From contig NZ_JANBVH010000019.1 of NCBI RefSeq assembly GCF_024273235.1, positions 27,332 to 91,331 on the forward strand: a DNA stretch of 64,000 nt. The letters run 5' to 3'. Position numbers and translations under genes: made by a program. This document shows positions 36,401-44,371 of this stretch, in pieces. The notes under the pieces were generated by a model that was not told the DNA's origin, ran no database searches, and saw only the letters and a program-made list of their open reading frames with translations. Position 1 is the first letter of the stretch. Each line of letters opens with the position of its first letter. This stretch comes from Sphingomonas faeni (GTDB taxonomy: Bacteria; Pseudomonadota; Alphaproteobacteria; Sphingomonadales; Sphingomonadaceae).

Positions 36401-36638
36401 ATTACGCCCCGTCGTCATGACCGCGCTCGTCGCAAGTCTCGGCTTCGTGCCGATGGCGTTCGCGAGCGGGGCCGGCGCGGAAGTGCAAAAGCCGCTCGCA
36501 ACCGTCGTCATCGGCGGGCTGATCTCGGCGACCCTGCTGACGCTGTTCGTGCTGCCGACGCTCTACGCCCGCTTCGGGCAGCAGGCGGTCAAGGTCGACG
36601 ACACGGACGATACCTCACCGCTCCCGCAACCCGCATGA
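33420..36638 (+). CDS. czcA: Co/Zn/Cd RND efflux pump CzcA
   Basis: A 1072-residue HME-RND pump of the inner membrane. The proton path motif reads LDFGLIVDGAVIIVEN with Asp424, Asp430 and Glu437, the same spacing as D402, D408 and E415 of Cupriavidus CzcA, which marks the divalent Zn/Co/Cd branch as opposed to the Cu branch at 11-14 kb. It exports periplasmic or cytosolic divalent cations with CzcB and CzcC. A strong hairpin lies just after the stop, ending the operon. Confidence 0.94.
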   Translation: MIARIVNWAVEKRWLVLLLTAIVAVIGAFSLSRLPIDAVPDITNNQVQINVRAPALSPELVEKQVSFPIETALAGIPGLDNTRSLSRNGFAQITAVFDESTDIYFARQQVGERLQGVAESLPDGVNPEMGPIATGLGEVYMWTVRLEHRKDDKHRAGEPGQQPDGSYITPEGERLTTPEDKATYLRTAQDWIVTPLLKNVPGVAGIDSIGGYAKQYLVVPDVQKLASLKITLTDLGTALEKNNTSVGGGFVNRNGEGLAVRSDALVRNANQLARTVVATRDGIPITLDQVANVRTGQAIRMGSASENGTEVVVGTAIMRIGQNSRNVATAVADRLKTINASLPPDVVVQPVLDRTALVNSTIKTVAKNLSEGALLVIVVLFLLLGNFRAALIAAAVIPVTMMLTGFGMLRLGVSANLMSLGALDFGLIVDGAVIIVENALRRLAEKQHHEGRLLSVKERLDAVATAAREMIRPSVYGQAIIILVYVPLLTLTGVEGKTFVPMALTVIIALLFAFVLSLTFVPAAIAIWLSRKVNEEDGRIISWLKKRYEPGLEKAMKRPSITIGAGVVSLVLAALAFTTLGQVFLPQLDEGDLLIQALRIPATSVQQSQAMQVPIERMVSKQPEVRFVFSKTGTAELASDPMPPNATDMFVILKPHDEWPDPKLEKAALVERLETKLAQFPGNAYEITQPIQMRFNELIAGVRGDIAVKVFGDDFASMNRTAEQIAGVLRKTQGAADVKVEQTTGLPMLDIRVNRDAMARVGVTAQDVQDTITATLGGRESGMIFEGDRRFPVVIRLSDAERANLGLLEQVQVPVAGGGYVPLSSVADIGVVDGPNQISRENGKRRVVVQANVRGRDVGSVVADAQAAVSSGVRLPAGSYLEWGGQFENLESASQRLQLVVPACFVLILFLLYGALGSVRDAAIVFTGVPFALVGGVLLLFLRGMDFSISAAVGFIALSGIAVLNGLVMVSSVQDLIRSGMDRAEAAHTGALQRLRPVVMTALVASLGFVPMAFASGAGAEVQKPLATVVIGGLISATLLTLFVLPTLYARFGQQAVKVDDTDDTSPLPQPA

Positions 36639-36640
36639 TC

Positions 36641-36670
36641 GTGGGGGAGGGCGGTCGTGCCCTCCCCCAC
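36641..36670 (+). terminator. Perfect 12-bp hairpin after czcA
   Basis: GTGGGGGAGGGC (36641-36652) and GCCCTCCCCCAC (36659-36670) pair perfectly around a six-base loop, two bases after the czcA stop. No T run follows, so it may be a stability element or a weak terminator. Confidence 0.6.
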
Positions 36671-36693
36671 GCCTCAAGAAAGGGGGCTCGCTC

Positions 36694-37182
36694 ATGACGA
36701 CGATCGACAATGTAACGACACTCTCCGTATCCCCGCTGCGTGTCTGGACGGTCCTCACGGACTTCGCCGGCCACCCGCAGTGGAAGCCGTTCATCCAGCT
36801 TTCCGGTGCCGCGGTCTGCGGCGGTGATGCCAACTACACGTTCCGCATCGGCGGACTCGACAAGCCGGTGACGGCCAAGGCGGATATCATCCGCGTCGAT
36901 AAGCCGCTGGCGTTCGCATGGACGGCGGGCGTCGCCAGGTTCTTGCTGTTCGAGGAATCTTACGCGCTGGAAAGCGATCCCGCTGGAACCCGCCTGCGCC
37001 ATAGCCTGCGCTTCTCAGGCATCTTGGGTCGTCCGCTCTGGGCACTGATGCGCCGCAGGCTTCAAGCAAGCCTCGTGCAGTCGGACAGGTGCCTCGATCG
37101 CCAGCTTCGGCGCCTGTCGGCGGTGCCGGTTTCCAATAGCCGGACTGGACCTGCGCGCACTGGGGCACGGAGGCAGCGATGA
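36694..37182 (+). CDS. SRPBCC-fold protein
   Basis: A 162-residue protein of the START/SRPBCC (polyketide cyclase-like) group. It begins with the usual first strand and helix (SVSPLRVWTVLTDFAGHPQWKPF) and has the later beta strands RLRHSLRFSGILG. Ligand-binding hydrophobic-pocket proteins of this type occur near many stress operons; the ligand cannot be read from sequence. There is a clear AGGGGG ribosome binding site, and the stop overlaps the start of the next gene. It is first of a run of coupled genes leading to the P1B-4 ATPase. Confidence 0.8.
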   Translation: MTTIDNVTTLSVSPLRVWTVLTDFAGHPQWKPFIQLSGAAVCGGDANYTFRIGGLDKPVTAKADIIRVDKPLAFAWTAGVARFLLFEESYALESDPAGTRLRHSLRFSGILGRPLWALMRRRLQASLVQSDRCLDRQLRRLSAVPVSNSRTGPARTGARRQR

Positions 37183-37556
37183 CGATGCATCATCTTGGCT
37201 TGGGTTTTGGCATGGGCATCGTGCTGGTGTTGGCAGGCTGTTCCGAGGAGCCCCGGAAGGGTCCACCGACCGAGCAGGAGATCCACGCTGCGGACACTGC
37301 GGTGACCAGCAGGACACCCGGCCGTCACCCCTATCGATGCGACGATAACCAGACGCTTCTGGTCGACTTCAAGGATCAAGGGCTCACAGTCGAGTTACGG
37401 CGCGATGCGAATGCACCTTCGGTCGTTCTAACCGCGCCGTTGCAAGGTCTCCAGTATGTCGGCGATGCGGAAAGCGCGACATTCTCGGGCAACCAGATCA
37501 AGATCGAGGCACCCGGCAAACGCCCCGTGCTTTGTGAGAAAGCGACAAGCCTATGA
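37179..37556 (+). CDS. MliC-like (lysozyme inhibitor-type) lipoprotein
   Basis: A 125-residue lipoprotein with lipobox VLVLAGCSEE. The mature domain runs from HPYRCDDNQTLLVDF through LQYVGDAESATFSGNQIKI to RPVLCEKATSL, with a Cys near each end of a small beta barrel, which fits the MliC family of membrane-bound lysozyme inhibitors. Its place within a metal-transport operon is unexpected. Such domains may also sense or bind other ligands. Overlaps both flanking genes by four bases. Confidence 0.65.
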   Translation: MTMHHLGLGFGMGIVLVLAGCSEEPRKGPPTEQEIHAADTAVTSRTPGRHPYRCDDNQTLLVDFKDQGLTVELRRDANAPSVVLTAPLQGLQYVGDAESATFSGNQIKIEAPGKRPVLCEKATSL

Positions 37557-38170
37557 GCAATCTTGTATCTAAAACCAGCGGGACGGATCGCCAGCGACGT
37601 ACGCTCTGGATCGTCCTGATCCTCAATGCCGGGCTTGCACTGGCGTTCGTCGCCACAGGACTGTTCGGTGATTCCAGTGCGCTGATCGCCAATGGCCTCG
37701 ATAACGGCTCCGATGCCGCGGTATATGGGCTCAGCCTTGTTGCGTTGAGCCGCGGCGCACGCTGGAAGCAAGCTGCGGCCAGGGTGTCCGGCATCATGCT
37801 GCTCCTGTTCGCGGTCGCGGTCCTCATCGATGTCGCGCGGCGTTTTACCCAGGGCAGCGATCCGATCGGCCCGACTATGATCGGCATGTCGATTGTCGCT
37901 GGCATCATCAATTATCTGTGTCTGCGCCTCCTGCAAAAGCTGGAGAACAAGGACGTCAACCTGCGCGCGGCGACGACCTTCAGCCTCAACGACTTCATCT
38001 CGAACGGCGGGATCGTCGTCGCTGGCGTCCTTGTCATGTGGTTGGGCGTGAACTGGCCGGACCTCGTGGTCGGGCTGGCGACAGCCGCAATCCAGTTGTG
38101 GGGCGGCATCAAGATCCTGCGTGACGCGAAACAGGACGCGCGCAAAAACAAGGACAATCAGAATGGCTGA
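37553..38170 (+). CDS. CDF-type cation transporter, short form
   Basis: A 205-residue six-helix protein of the cation diffusion facilitator type, again without the cytosolic domain. The site region reads SSALIANGLDNGSDAAVYGLS, where the first Asp ligand is Asn, and the second half-site is FSLNDFISNGGIVVAGV. It is thus a divergent relative of the CDF at 29860. The start overlaps the lipoprotein stop and its end overlaps the P1B-4 ATPase start by eight bases. Metal specificity is unclear. Confidence 0.8.
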   Translation: MSNLVSKTSGTDRQRRTLWIVLILNAGLALAFVATGLFGDSSALIANGLDNGSDAAVYGLSLVALSRGARWKQAAARVSGIMLLLFAVAVLIDVARRFTQGSDPIGPTMIGMSIVAGIINYLCLRLLQKLENKDVNLRAATTFSLNDFISNGGIVVAGVLVMWLGVNWPDLVVGLATAAIQLWGGIKILRDAKQDARKNKDNQNG

Positions 38171-40646
38171 GAAGACCAGGCTCGACCTCGCCGTCGTCCT
38201 GCCCGACGTCCCGGATGCGGCTGACGCCTGCGTCGCGCGGCTTGTTCAACGGCTGGCGGACCGCGAGGGCGTCAGCGAAGCGCACGTCGTCCCCGCCAGT
38301 GGCGAGGCGCCGGCGCAACTGTGCATCCATTACGATCCGGACCAGCTCCCGCTATCCCGTATTCGCGAGGTCGCGACCGGCGCGGGCGCGCAGATAGGTG
38401 AGCGCTACGGCCATGCCGTATTCGACATCGGCACGATGCATCAGCGGCGCGCCCGCACCCTTAGCGATCGATTGAAGGCTGTGTCCGGCGTTCTGGAGGC
38501 CGAGGTTGCTGCAAGTGGCCGGGTGCGGGTCGAGTTCGACCGGGAACAGACCGACGAATCTACGATCCGCGGCACCGTCGTCGAGCGCGAAGCAGCCGTC
38601 CCGCAGGCCGCTAGCGACGATCACGCCGGCCATGACCATGGCCCCGGCGAGCACGATCACGGCAAGGAGGGGCATAACCACAATCATGGCGGCATCCTGG
38701 GGCCGAATACCGAGCTGTTCTTCGCATTGGGCTGCGGTGCCGTTCTCGGCATCGGCTTCGCGATCGAGAAGCTGGTCGCCGGGGCGCCATCGTGGCTGCC
38801 GCTCGCCTGCTACCTGACCGCCTATGTGCTGGGCGGTTTCTTTACCGTCCGCGAAGCGATCGATAATCTGCGGATGCGCCGGTTCGAGATCGACACACTG
38901 ATGCTGGTCGCCGCGGCGGGCGCAGCCGCGCTGGGCGCCTGGGCGGAAGGCGCGCTGCTGCTGTTCCTGTTCAGCTTCGGCCACGCGCTCGAACATTATG
39001 CGATGGGTCGCGCCAAGCGGGCGATGGAGGCTCTGGCCGAGCTGGCACCGAAAACCGCCCTCGTCCGCCGCGAAGGCAAGATCAGCGAGATATCCGTCGA
39101 CACGCTGGTGGTCGGCGACATTGTCGTGGTCAAACCAAATGCACGGTTGCCTGCCGACGGATTCCTGACGCTGGGTTCGAGCAGCATCAACCAGGCGCCA
39201 GTGACGGGCGAAAGTATCCCGGTCGACAAGACCGCAGTCACCGATACGGACCAGGCGCGGGCCAATCCCGACCGCGTCGACGCCGCCAGTCGCGTGTTCG
39301 CCGGCACAATCAACGGCAGCGGCGCGATCGAGATCGAGGTCACGCGCCTATCGACTGACAGCGCGCTCGCCAAAGTCGTGAAGATGGTCAGCGAGGCCGA
39401 GACGCAGAAGTCGCCGACGCAGCGTATGACCGATCGGTTCGAACGGGTGTTCGTGCCCGTCGTGCTGGGCCTCGCCGTCCTGCTGCTGTTCGCCTGGGTC
39501 GTCGTCGACGAACCCTTCCGCGACAGCTTCTACCGCTCGATGGCGGTCCTCGTCGCCGCTAGCCCGTGCGCGCTGGCGATCGCGACACCAAGCGCAGTCC
39601 TGTCGGGTGTCGCCCGCGCCGCGCGCGGGGGTGTGCTGGTGAAGGGCGGTGGGCCGCTGGAGAACCTCGGTTCGTTGACCGCCATCGCCTTCGACAAGAC
39701 CGGCACGCTAACAGAAGGCCAGCCCAAAATCACCGATGTCGTCGCGATGACGGGCATCGCCGAGGACCGGCTGCTCACGACGGCCGTCGCCGTGGAGGCC
39801 CTGAGCGATCACCCTCTCGCCGCGGCGATCGTCAAGGACGGCAGGACACGCCTGAACGACGCCGCGTTGCCACAGGCGAGCGATCTGGAAAGCCTGACCG
39901 GCCGCGGCGTCCGCGCGACGCTGGAGGGCGATCCGGTAACGATCGGCAAGGCCGAGATGTTCGGCAAGGACGGCATCGCCGCATTGACCGATGAAACGAT
40001 GGCCGCAGTCGAACGGCTCCGTGCGGGCGGGCGGACGACGATGGTCGTGCGACGCGGCGAGGTGGATCTGGGGGTCATCGGGCTGATGGACACGCCGCGG
40101 ACTGCCGCCAAGGCGACACTGGCGACGCTGCGCACCCTCGGCATCACCCGTATGATTATGATCTCGGGCGATAATCAAGCGGTCGCGGATGCGATTGCGC
40201 GCGAGGTCGGCATCGACGAAGCGTGGGGCGACCTGATGCCGGAAGACAAGGTCGAGGCGATCAAGAAGCTGCGCGGTGACGGCAAGGTCGCGATGGTCGG
40301 CGACGGCGTAAACGACGCACCCGCGATGGCCAATGCGACCGTTGGGATCGCGATGGGCGCGGCGGGGTCAGACGTAGCGCTGGAGACCGCCGATGTAGCG
40401 CTGATGGCGGACGATCTGGCCCATCTGCCGTTCGCGGTCGGCCTGTCGCGACAGACCCGATCGATCATCCGGCAGAACGTCTTTGTCAGCTTGGGCGTGG
40501 TGGCGATCCTGGTCCCTGCGACGATCTTCGGTCTCGGGATCGGAGCGGCCGTCGCCATGCACGAAGGGTCGACGTTGCTCGTGGTCGTAAACGCGTTGCG
40601 TCTGCTCGCCTATCGCGATCGGTTCGCCACGACGCAGACCGCCTGA
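38163..40646 (+). CDS. P1B-4 type heavy-metal P-type ATPase
   Basis: An 827-residue inner-membrane ATPase. It has SPC at 467-469 instead of CPC, Asp511 in DKTGTLTEG, and the HEGST motif at about residue 800 in the last helix; SPC with HEGxT defines the P1B-4 group (CoaT, CtpD, PfeT), which moves Co, Fe, Ni or Zn. The N-terminal 190 residues show two short domain-like stretches and then a His-rich run (HAGHDHGPGEHDHGKEGHNH). ATG 38163 has AAGGA upstream. A decayed copy of its C-terminal half lies at 44.4-45.4 kb. Confidence 0.91.
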   Translation: MAEKTRLDLAVVLPDVPDAADACVARLVQRLADREGVSEAHVVPASGEAPAQLCIHYDPDQLPLSRIREVATGAGAQIGERYGHAVFDIGTMHQRRARTLSDRLKAVSGVLEAEVAASGRVRVEFDREQTDESTIRGTVVEREAAVPQAASDDHAGHDHGPGEHDHGKEGHNHNHGGILGPNTELFFALGCGAVLGIGFAIEKLVAGAPSWLPLACYLTAYVLGGFFTVREAIDNLRMRRFEIDTLMLVAAAGAAALGAWAEGALLLFLFSFGHALEHYAMGRAKRAMEALAELAPKTALVRREGKISEISVDTLVVGDIVVVKPNARLPADGFLTLGSSSINQAPVTGESIPVDKTAVTDTDQARANPDRVDAASRVFAGTINGSGAIEIEVTRLSTDSALAKVVKMVSEAETQKSPTQRMTDRFERVFVPVVLGLAVLLLFAWVVVDEPFRDSFYRSMAVLVAASPCALAIATPSAVLSGVARAARGGVLVKGGGPLENLGSLTAIAFDKTGTLTEGQPKITDVVAMTGIAEDRLLTTAVAVEALSDHPLAAAIVKDGRTRLNDAALPQASDLESLTGRGVRATLEGDPVTIGKAEMFGKDGIAALTDETMAAVERLRAGGRTTMVVRRGEVDLGVIGLMDTPRTAAKATLATLRTLGITRMIMISGDNQAVADAIAREVGIDEAWGDLMPEDKVEAIKKLRGDGKVAMVGDGVNDAPAMANATVGIAMGAAGSDVALETADVALMADDLAHLPFAVGLSRQTRSIIRQNVFVSLGVVAILVPATIFGLGIGAAVAMHEGSTLLVVVNALRLLAYRDRFATTQTA

Positions 40647-40652
40647 TGCCCA

Positions 40653-40681
40653 GGAGACCGCATCCATCGCATGCGGTCTCC
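40653..40681 (+). terminator. Perfect 11-bp hairpin after the P1B-4 ATPase
   Basis: GGAGACCGCAT (40653-40663) and ATGCGGTCTCC (40671-40681) pair around a seven-base loop, between the ATPase and the FliE gene. No T run follows. Confidence 0.58.
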
Positions 40682-40705
40682 GCAGGTTAGAAAGGAGTGT
40701 TCGTG

Positions 40706-41062
40706 ATGTCCGATCCCACCGTGTCCGGTGTCCTTGCCGTCCGTGCGCAGATCCTTGCGCGCAGTCAGACGCTCAACCGCCTGACGCCACCAGCCACGAC
40801 ACCTGGGGCGGTTTCGACCGTGCCGCGGACCGACGCGCCGGCGACGTTTGGGGACACCCTGAAGGGCATCGTCGGCAAGGTGAACGCGGCACAGGAGGCC
40901 GAGGACGTCGCTACCGACCGCTACGAGCGTGGCGAGACCACCGATATCGCCACCGTGGCGCTGATGCAGAACCGCGCTTCGGTGTCCTTCGAGGCGACGC
41001 TTCAGGTCAGGAACAAGCTCCTGTCAGCCTACAAGGACATTATGAGCATGCCCCTTGGATGA
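40706..41062 (+). CDS. fliE: FliE-like flagellar hook-basal body protein, orphan
   Basis: A 118-residue protein with the FliE signature in its C-terminal half: FGDTLKGIVGKVNAAQEAED, then GETTDIATVALMQNRASVSF and the ending LQVRNKLLSAYKDIMSM. FliE joins the MS ring to the flagellar rod. The N-terminal part is Ala/Pro/Thr-rich and unremarkable. ATG 40706 has AAAGGAG eight bases upstream. There is no other flagellar gene in the window, and its stop overlaps a lipoprotein gene (ATGA), so it is built into a metal operon. Either a captured gene or a protein with a new role. Confidence 0.88.
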   Translation: MSDPTVSGVLAVRAQILARSQTLNRLTPPATTPGAVSTVPRTDAPATFGDTLKGIVGKVNAAQEAEDVATDRYERGETTDIATVALMQNRASVSFEATLQVRNKLLSAYKDIMSMPLG

Positions 41063-41472
41063 CTCAGTTCCCTGCGCCTGCGCATACGGCCAAGCCGAAG
41101 AGCGTGTGGGGTTGGCGGGCGGTCATGGCTTTGATCGTCGTGCTGGCGGGCGCCTGCTCGCCCGTTCGGCAGGATGACGACGCCGATACGCACAACACGT
41201 TGTCGGCCGGTTCCGAGATGCAGATGCATGTCTTCACCTGTGAAGATAGAACGTCGATCGTGACCGGTCTGAGTGCCAATACCTTCGTCGTCGACCTCAT
41301 CGGTGCGACGCGGGAAGATCGTGAGCAACTGACTGTGCCACGCGCGCAGGTCCGGACTGCCGATGGACGGCTTACGGTCATGATCGGCCAAGATCGGCTC
41401 CATCTCGAGCGGATCGGCAAGCAAGGCATCAACGAGCATCTGTCGTTCAGGGGAAAATCATGCTGGCGCTGA
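41059..41472 (+). CDS. Hypothetical exported protein, possible lipoprotein
   Basis: A 137-residue protein with a hydrophobic N-terminal segment (AVMALIVVLAGACSP) and an imperfect lipobox. The rest (FTCEDRTSIVTGLSANTFVVD) resembles the beta-strand start of the lysozyme-inhibitor-like lipoprotein at 37179, with a Cys near each end, but similarity is too weak to name a family. It overlaps the FliE-like gene stop and runs 13 bases into the ZIP-like gene. Function unknown. Confidence 0.7.
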   Translation: MTQFPAPAHTAKPKSVWGWRAVMALIVVLAGACSPVRQDDDADTHNTLSAGSEMQMHVFTCEDRTSIVTGLSANTFVVDLIGATREDREQLTVPRAQVRTADGRLTVMIGQDRLHLERIGKQGINEHLSFRGKSCWR

Positions 41473-42146
41473 CCTATACGATCATTCCGGTGCTTGCCGT
41501 GATCCTAGGCGGCATCTTTGCGATATGGCGTCGGCCCGGCGACGCCTTTGTATCCGCGATGCAGCACCTCGCCGCCGGTGTCGTGTTCGCCGCTGCGGCA
41601 ACCGAAATCCTGCCCCAAGTGCTGCATGCTGGCTCGCCGCTGGCAACCTTTATCGGCGGCTCAGCGGGGGTCGCGGTCATGCTGGGGCTCAAGGCGTACG
41701 AAGCCCGCGCCGCGGGACCGGTCACGCTGATATCGGCGGTCGGGATCGACATCGTCGTCGACGGGCTGGTGCTGGGCCTTGCGTTCGTCGCCGGTGCCAA
41801 GGCGGGCGCCCTGCTCACCGTCGCGCTCACGCTGGAGGTGCTGTTCCTAGGTGTAACGCTGACGACGGAACTCGCCGAATCCATTACCTCAAAACTCAAG
41901 ATCATCCTCACCGTGACGGCGCTCGCGCTGCTGCTGCCGATCGGCGCATTGCTGGCGATCCCTGTCGCTGGCCTGTCACCTCCGGTAGTGGCGGGCTTCC
42001 TGTGCTTCGGCCTCATGGCGCTCCTGTTTCTCGTCACCGAAGAGCTGTTGGCCGAAGCACACGAGAAGCCAGACACGCCGCTCATCAGCGCAATGTTCTT
42101 CGTCGGCTTCCTCTCGCTCCTCCTCATTGAGGAAATCGCGATGTGA
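41460..42146 (+). CDS. ZIP-family-like metal transporter
   Basis: A 228-residue membrane protein with about eight helices. The segment QHLAAGVVFAAAATEILPQ is the ZIP helix IV-type block with a conserved Glu, and TLISAVGIDIVVDGLVLGLAF has Asp residues in place of the usual His-rich metal site. A C-terminal LLLIEEIAM follows. ZIP proteins usually take Zn or Fe into the cytosol, though some are exporters. ATG has AGGGG upstream. It starts within the previous gene, so it belongs to the same operon. Confidence 0.78.
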   Translation: MLALTYTIIPVLAVILGGIFAIWRRPGDAFVSAMQHLAAGVVFAAAATEILPQVLHAGSPLATFIGGSAGVAVMLGLKAYEARAAGPVTLISAVGIDIVVDGLVLGLAFVAGAKAGALLTVALTLEVLFLGVTLTTELAESITSKLKIILTVTALALLLPIGALLAIPVAGLSPPVVAGFLCFGLMALLFLVTEELLAEAHEKPDTPLISAMFFVGFLSLLLIEEIAM

Positions 42147-42205
42147 CGAGCCTGACCTCAAACGGCGCCGACGTGCGCCGCGATCGATCCAGCAAGGGGA
42201 ATGAA

Positions 42206-42613
42206 ATGTCGATAATCAAGGCACAATGGCTTATTTTGGGCGTGGCTGCGGCCCTGTCCGCGTGTTCGGCCGAGAAGCCTTCGTACCAATTCACGTCGAA
42301 TGAATCCGGTCCGACCGATGCGATCCATGGATCGAACGTGCAGCATGCCAAGGACGCGATCCACGGGGCGAACCCTGCGCACGATAAGACAAGCATGGTC
42401 ATGCCATCGACCGGCGATCCGGACACCGACTTCCTGCGCGGCATGATCCCGCATCACGAAGGTGCAGTGGAGATGGCGCGTGCCGAGATCGCCAACGGCA
42501 CCGATCCGAAAATTCGGGAAATGGCGGAGGAGGTGATCCGAACGCAACAGGCCGAGATCACGACGATGCGGGCTTGGCTTGCCGAGCGTCGAGCTGCCAG
42601 AAAGGGCTCCTGA
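42206..42613 (+). CDS. DUF305 lipoprotein
   Basis: A 135-residue lipoprotein with lipobox AALSACSAEK and the DUF305 signature FLRGMIPHHEGAVEMARAEI near residue 80. Downstream helices include EMAEEVIRTQQAEITTMRAW, the second family block. I used ATG 42206, which has AAGGGG upstream. The other DUF305 genes in the window are in copper loci; this one is beside ZIP and oxidoreductase genes. Metal binding by the paired His is plausible. Confidence 0.87.
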   Translation: MSIIKAQWLILGVAAALSACSAEKPSYQFTSNESGPTDAIHGSNVQHAKDAIHGANPAHDKTSMVMPSTGDPDTDFLRGMIPHHEGAVEMARAEIANGTDPKIREMAEEVIRTQQAEITTMRAWLAERRAARKGS

Positions 42614-42692
42614 TGATGTCTCGCAGTCATTCCGATGATGCTGCACTACCCCTGTGCCCCATGCCCGCTCGGGCTCAGATGGGGCGGGTGGC

Positions 42693-43610
42693 GTGACGGA
42701 ATATCGATGCGATGCGCTCATCATCGGCGGGGGGCCAGCAGGATTGACCGCCGCGATCTACCTCGCACGCTATCATCGGCGCATTATCGTGGTCGATGAG
42801 GGAAACAGCCGGGTGAAATGGATACCGCGTTCGCACAACCACGCCGGTTTTCCGGACGGGATTGCAGGTGAAGACCTTTTACACCGGATGCGCGAACAGG
42901 CCGAGCGCTACGGTGCTACGATTGTGAACGGCCGCATCGACACGGTGGCGCAAAACGCTGATGACTTCGACGCTTGCGGAGTTGGAATAACCCTGTCCGC
43001 GCGATCGATCCTGATCGCAACGGGAGTCGAGAACCGTCGCCCCTCGATCGACGCTGCGACCCATCGCGACGCACTGGAGCGCGGCCTGCTACGCTACTGC
43101 CCGATCTGCGACGGTTATGAAGCGACTGGCCAAGCTATCGGCGTCATCGGCGCGGACACTCATGGCGTCGCTGAGGCGCTGTTTCTCCGCACGTTTTCCG
43201 ATCGAATAACGCTAGTGGCGCACAAGACGCTCGAACTCGACGCTTGCGACCGCGGGGCGCTGGAGGCGGCAGGTATTGCGGTAGCGCCAAGTGCGCTCGA
43301 CCAAATCGATTTTGCTGAAGAACACGTAACGCTGCGTCTGGCCGATGAGACACAATTGCAGTTTGACACGATCTACCCAGCGCTCGGTTCGGATAGCAAT
43401 AACGCCCTTGCGCGGCAGCTCGGGGCCAAGCTCAGCGACGAGCGCTGTATTGTGGTCGACACCAAACAGCGCACCAGCGTTTCGGGCGTTTACGCTGCCG
43501 GCGACATCGTCATATCGCTGGATCAGATAAGCGTCGCCATGGGCCATGCAGCTATCGCCGCGACAACTTTGCATAATGACCTTCGCAAGCGCGATGGCCA
43601 TACCCGCTGA
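42693..43610 (+). CDS. Thioredoxin reductase-like FAD oxidoreductase
   Basis: A 305-residue flavoprotein with FAD site [20 protein letters not shown], redox motif CPICDGYEA and C-terminal [20 protein letters not shown], all typical of the thioredoxin-reductase group. It lacks the NADPH-binding Gly-rich motif in standard form ([14 protein letters not shown]), so the reductant is unsure. Start is taken as the GTG at 42693, just before the FAD domain; a GTG 39 bases upstream is possible. A broken fragment of a related gene lies at 45.4 kb. Confidence 0.86.
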   Translation: MTEYRCDALIIGGGPAGLTAAIYLARYHRRIIVVDEGNSRVKWIPRSHNHAGFPDGIAGEDLLHRMREQAERYGATIVNGRIDTVAQNADDFDACGVGITLSARSILIATGVENRRPSIDAATHRDALERGLLRYCPICDGYEATGQAIGVIGADTHGVAEALFLRTFSDRITLVAHKTLELDACDRGALEAAGIAVAPSALDQIDFAEEHVTLRLADETQLQFDTIYPALGSDSNNALARQLGAKLSDERCIVVDTKQRTSVSGVYAAGDIVISLDQISVAMGHAAIAATTLHNDLRKRDGHTR

Positions 43611-43650
43611 ACGAAGATCAGCTGAAGGAAGATTATCAGCCTTACCCGCA

Positions 43651-43908
43651 ATGGAATCCCGGGATTTGACCCATAACTATGGCCAGCGTTGGTCGGACGA
43701 GACCGACGTCGAACTGCGCAAGCGGATCGACGCACGCCAGAGTGTTGGCCAGATCGCGCGCGACATGGGGCGGACGCAGGATGCGATCCGTGGGCGAGCG
43801 GCAACGCTGCGCCTTTCTCTGCCCTCGACTATGCGCCCGTGGCGCGAGGGGGTAAAACGGGGACCGCGAATGCAGCGGCCGGACCCTAGCTCGACTGGCG
43901 AGAATTAA
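43651..43908 (+). CDS. Small Myb/SANT-like DNA-binding protein
   Basis: An 85-residue basic protein containing RWSDETDVELRKRIDARQSV then IARDMGRTQDAIRGRAATLRL, a Myb/SANT-like helix-turn-helix with the starting Trp. It is a clear relative of the product at 29085-29270 and has the added tail PWREGVKRGPRM. The start codon is uncertain, since ATG 43651 has no ribosome binding site and other ATGs lie upstream. It follows the oxidoreductase by 40 bases. Possibly a regulator of the local genes. Confidence 0.6.
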   Translation: MESRDLTHNYGQRWSDETDVELRKRIDARQSVGQIARDMGRTQDAIRGRAATLRLSLPSTMRPWREGVKRGPRMQRPDPSSTGEN

Positions 43909-43945
43909 ATGCCGGGGAGCGGCCCCCCGCCCCCCGGCAACCTTG

Positions 43946-44127
43946 TTACTTCATGTTCGGCATGGCGTGGCCGACGTGATCGCCGCCCTTGGCCTTGTCC
44001 CCATGATCGCAGCAGTCAGCGCCGTCCTTGCAGCCCGCCATGTCGGCGCAGCAGTTCGCCACGCCGCGAAAGCGCCGGTCGAGAGCGTGAGGGCGAAAGT
44101 GGCGCTGATGAGCTTGAACTTGGTCAT
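43946..44127 (-). pseudogene. Frameshifted small secreted Cys/His-rich protein
   Basis: Reading leftward from ATG 44127, which has GGAG eight bases upstream, there is a signal peptide start (MTKFKLISATFALTLSTGAF). The frame then loses sense, while the next frame continues with ANCCADMAGCKDGADCC then HGDKAKGGDHVGHAMPNMK to a stop at 43946. Restoring one base around GCGGC-GTGGCG would join signal and metal-binding tail. The tail with its CC pairs and His residues is a clear metal-binding look. Either a pseudogene or a sequencing error. Confidence 0.62.
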
Positions 44128-44371
44128 TGGTATTCTCCGGAAAGTAGCAGGTGAAATTGATTGGTTTCACTAAATTTGCGGAGGGGGTGTCGCGGGCGCG
44201 CTGGCTCGGCCAAGAAGGGTAGCTTGCTGCCCGAAATATGGGACCACCTCACTGTGGGCGCTGCGATTAGCTGGCGATATGACCATACGACTTGGCAGGT
44301 TGAGGGTATAAGCCATGAACGGCGCGCCCGCACTGTCGGCGAAGCGCTGTGCCGAGTGCCGAGTGCCGGGT

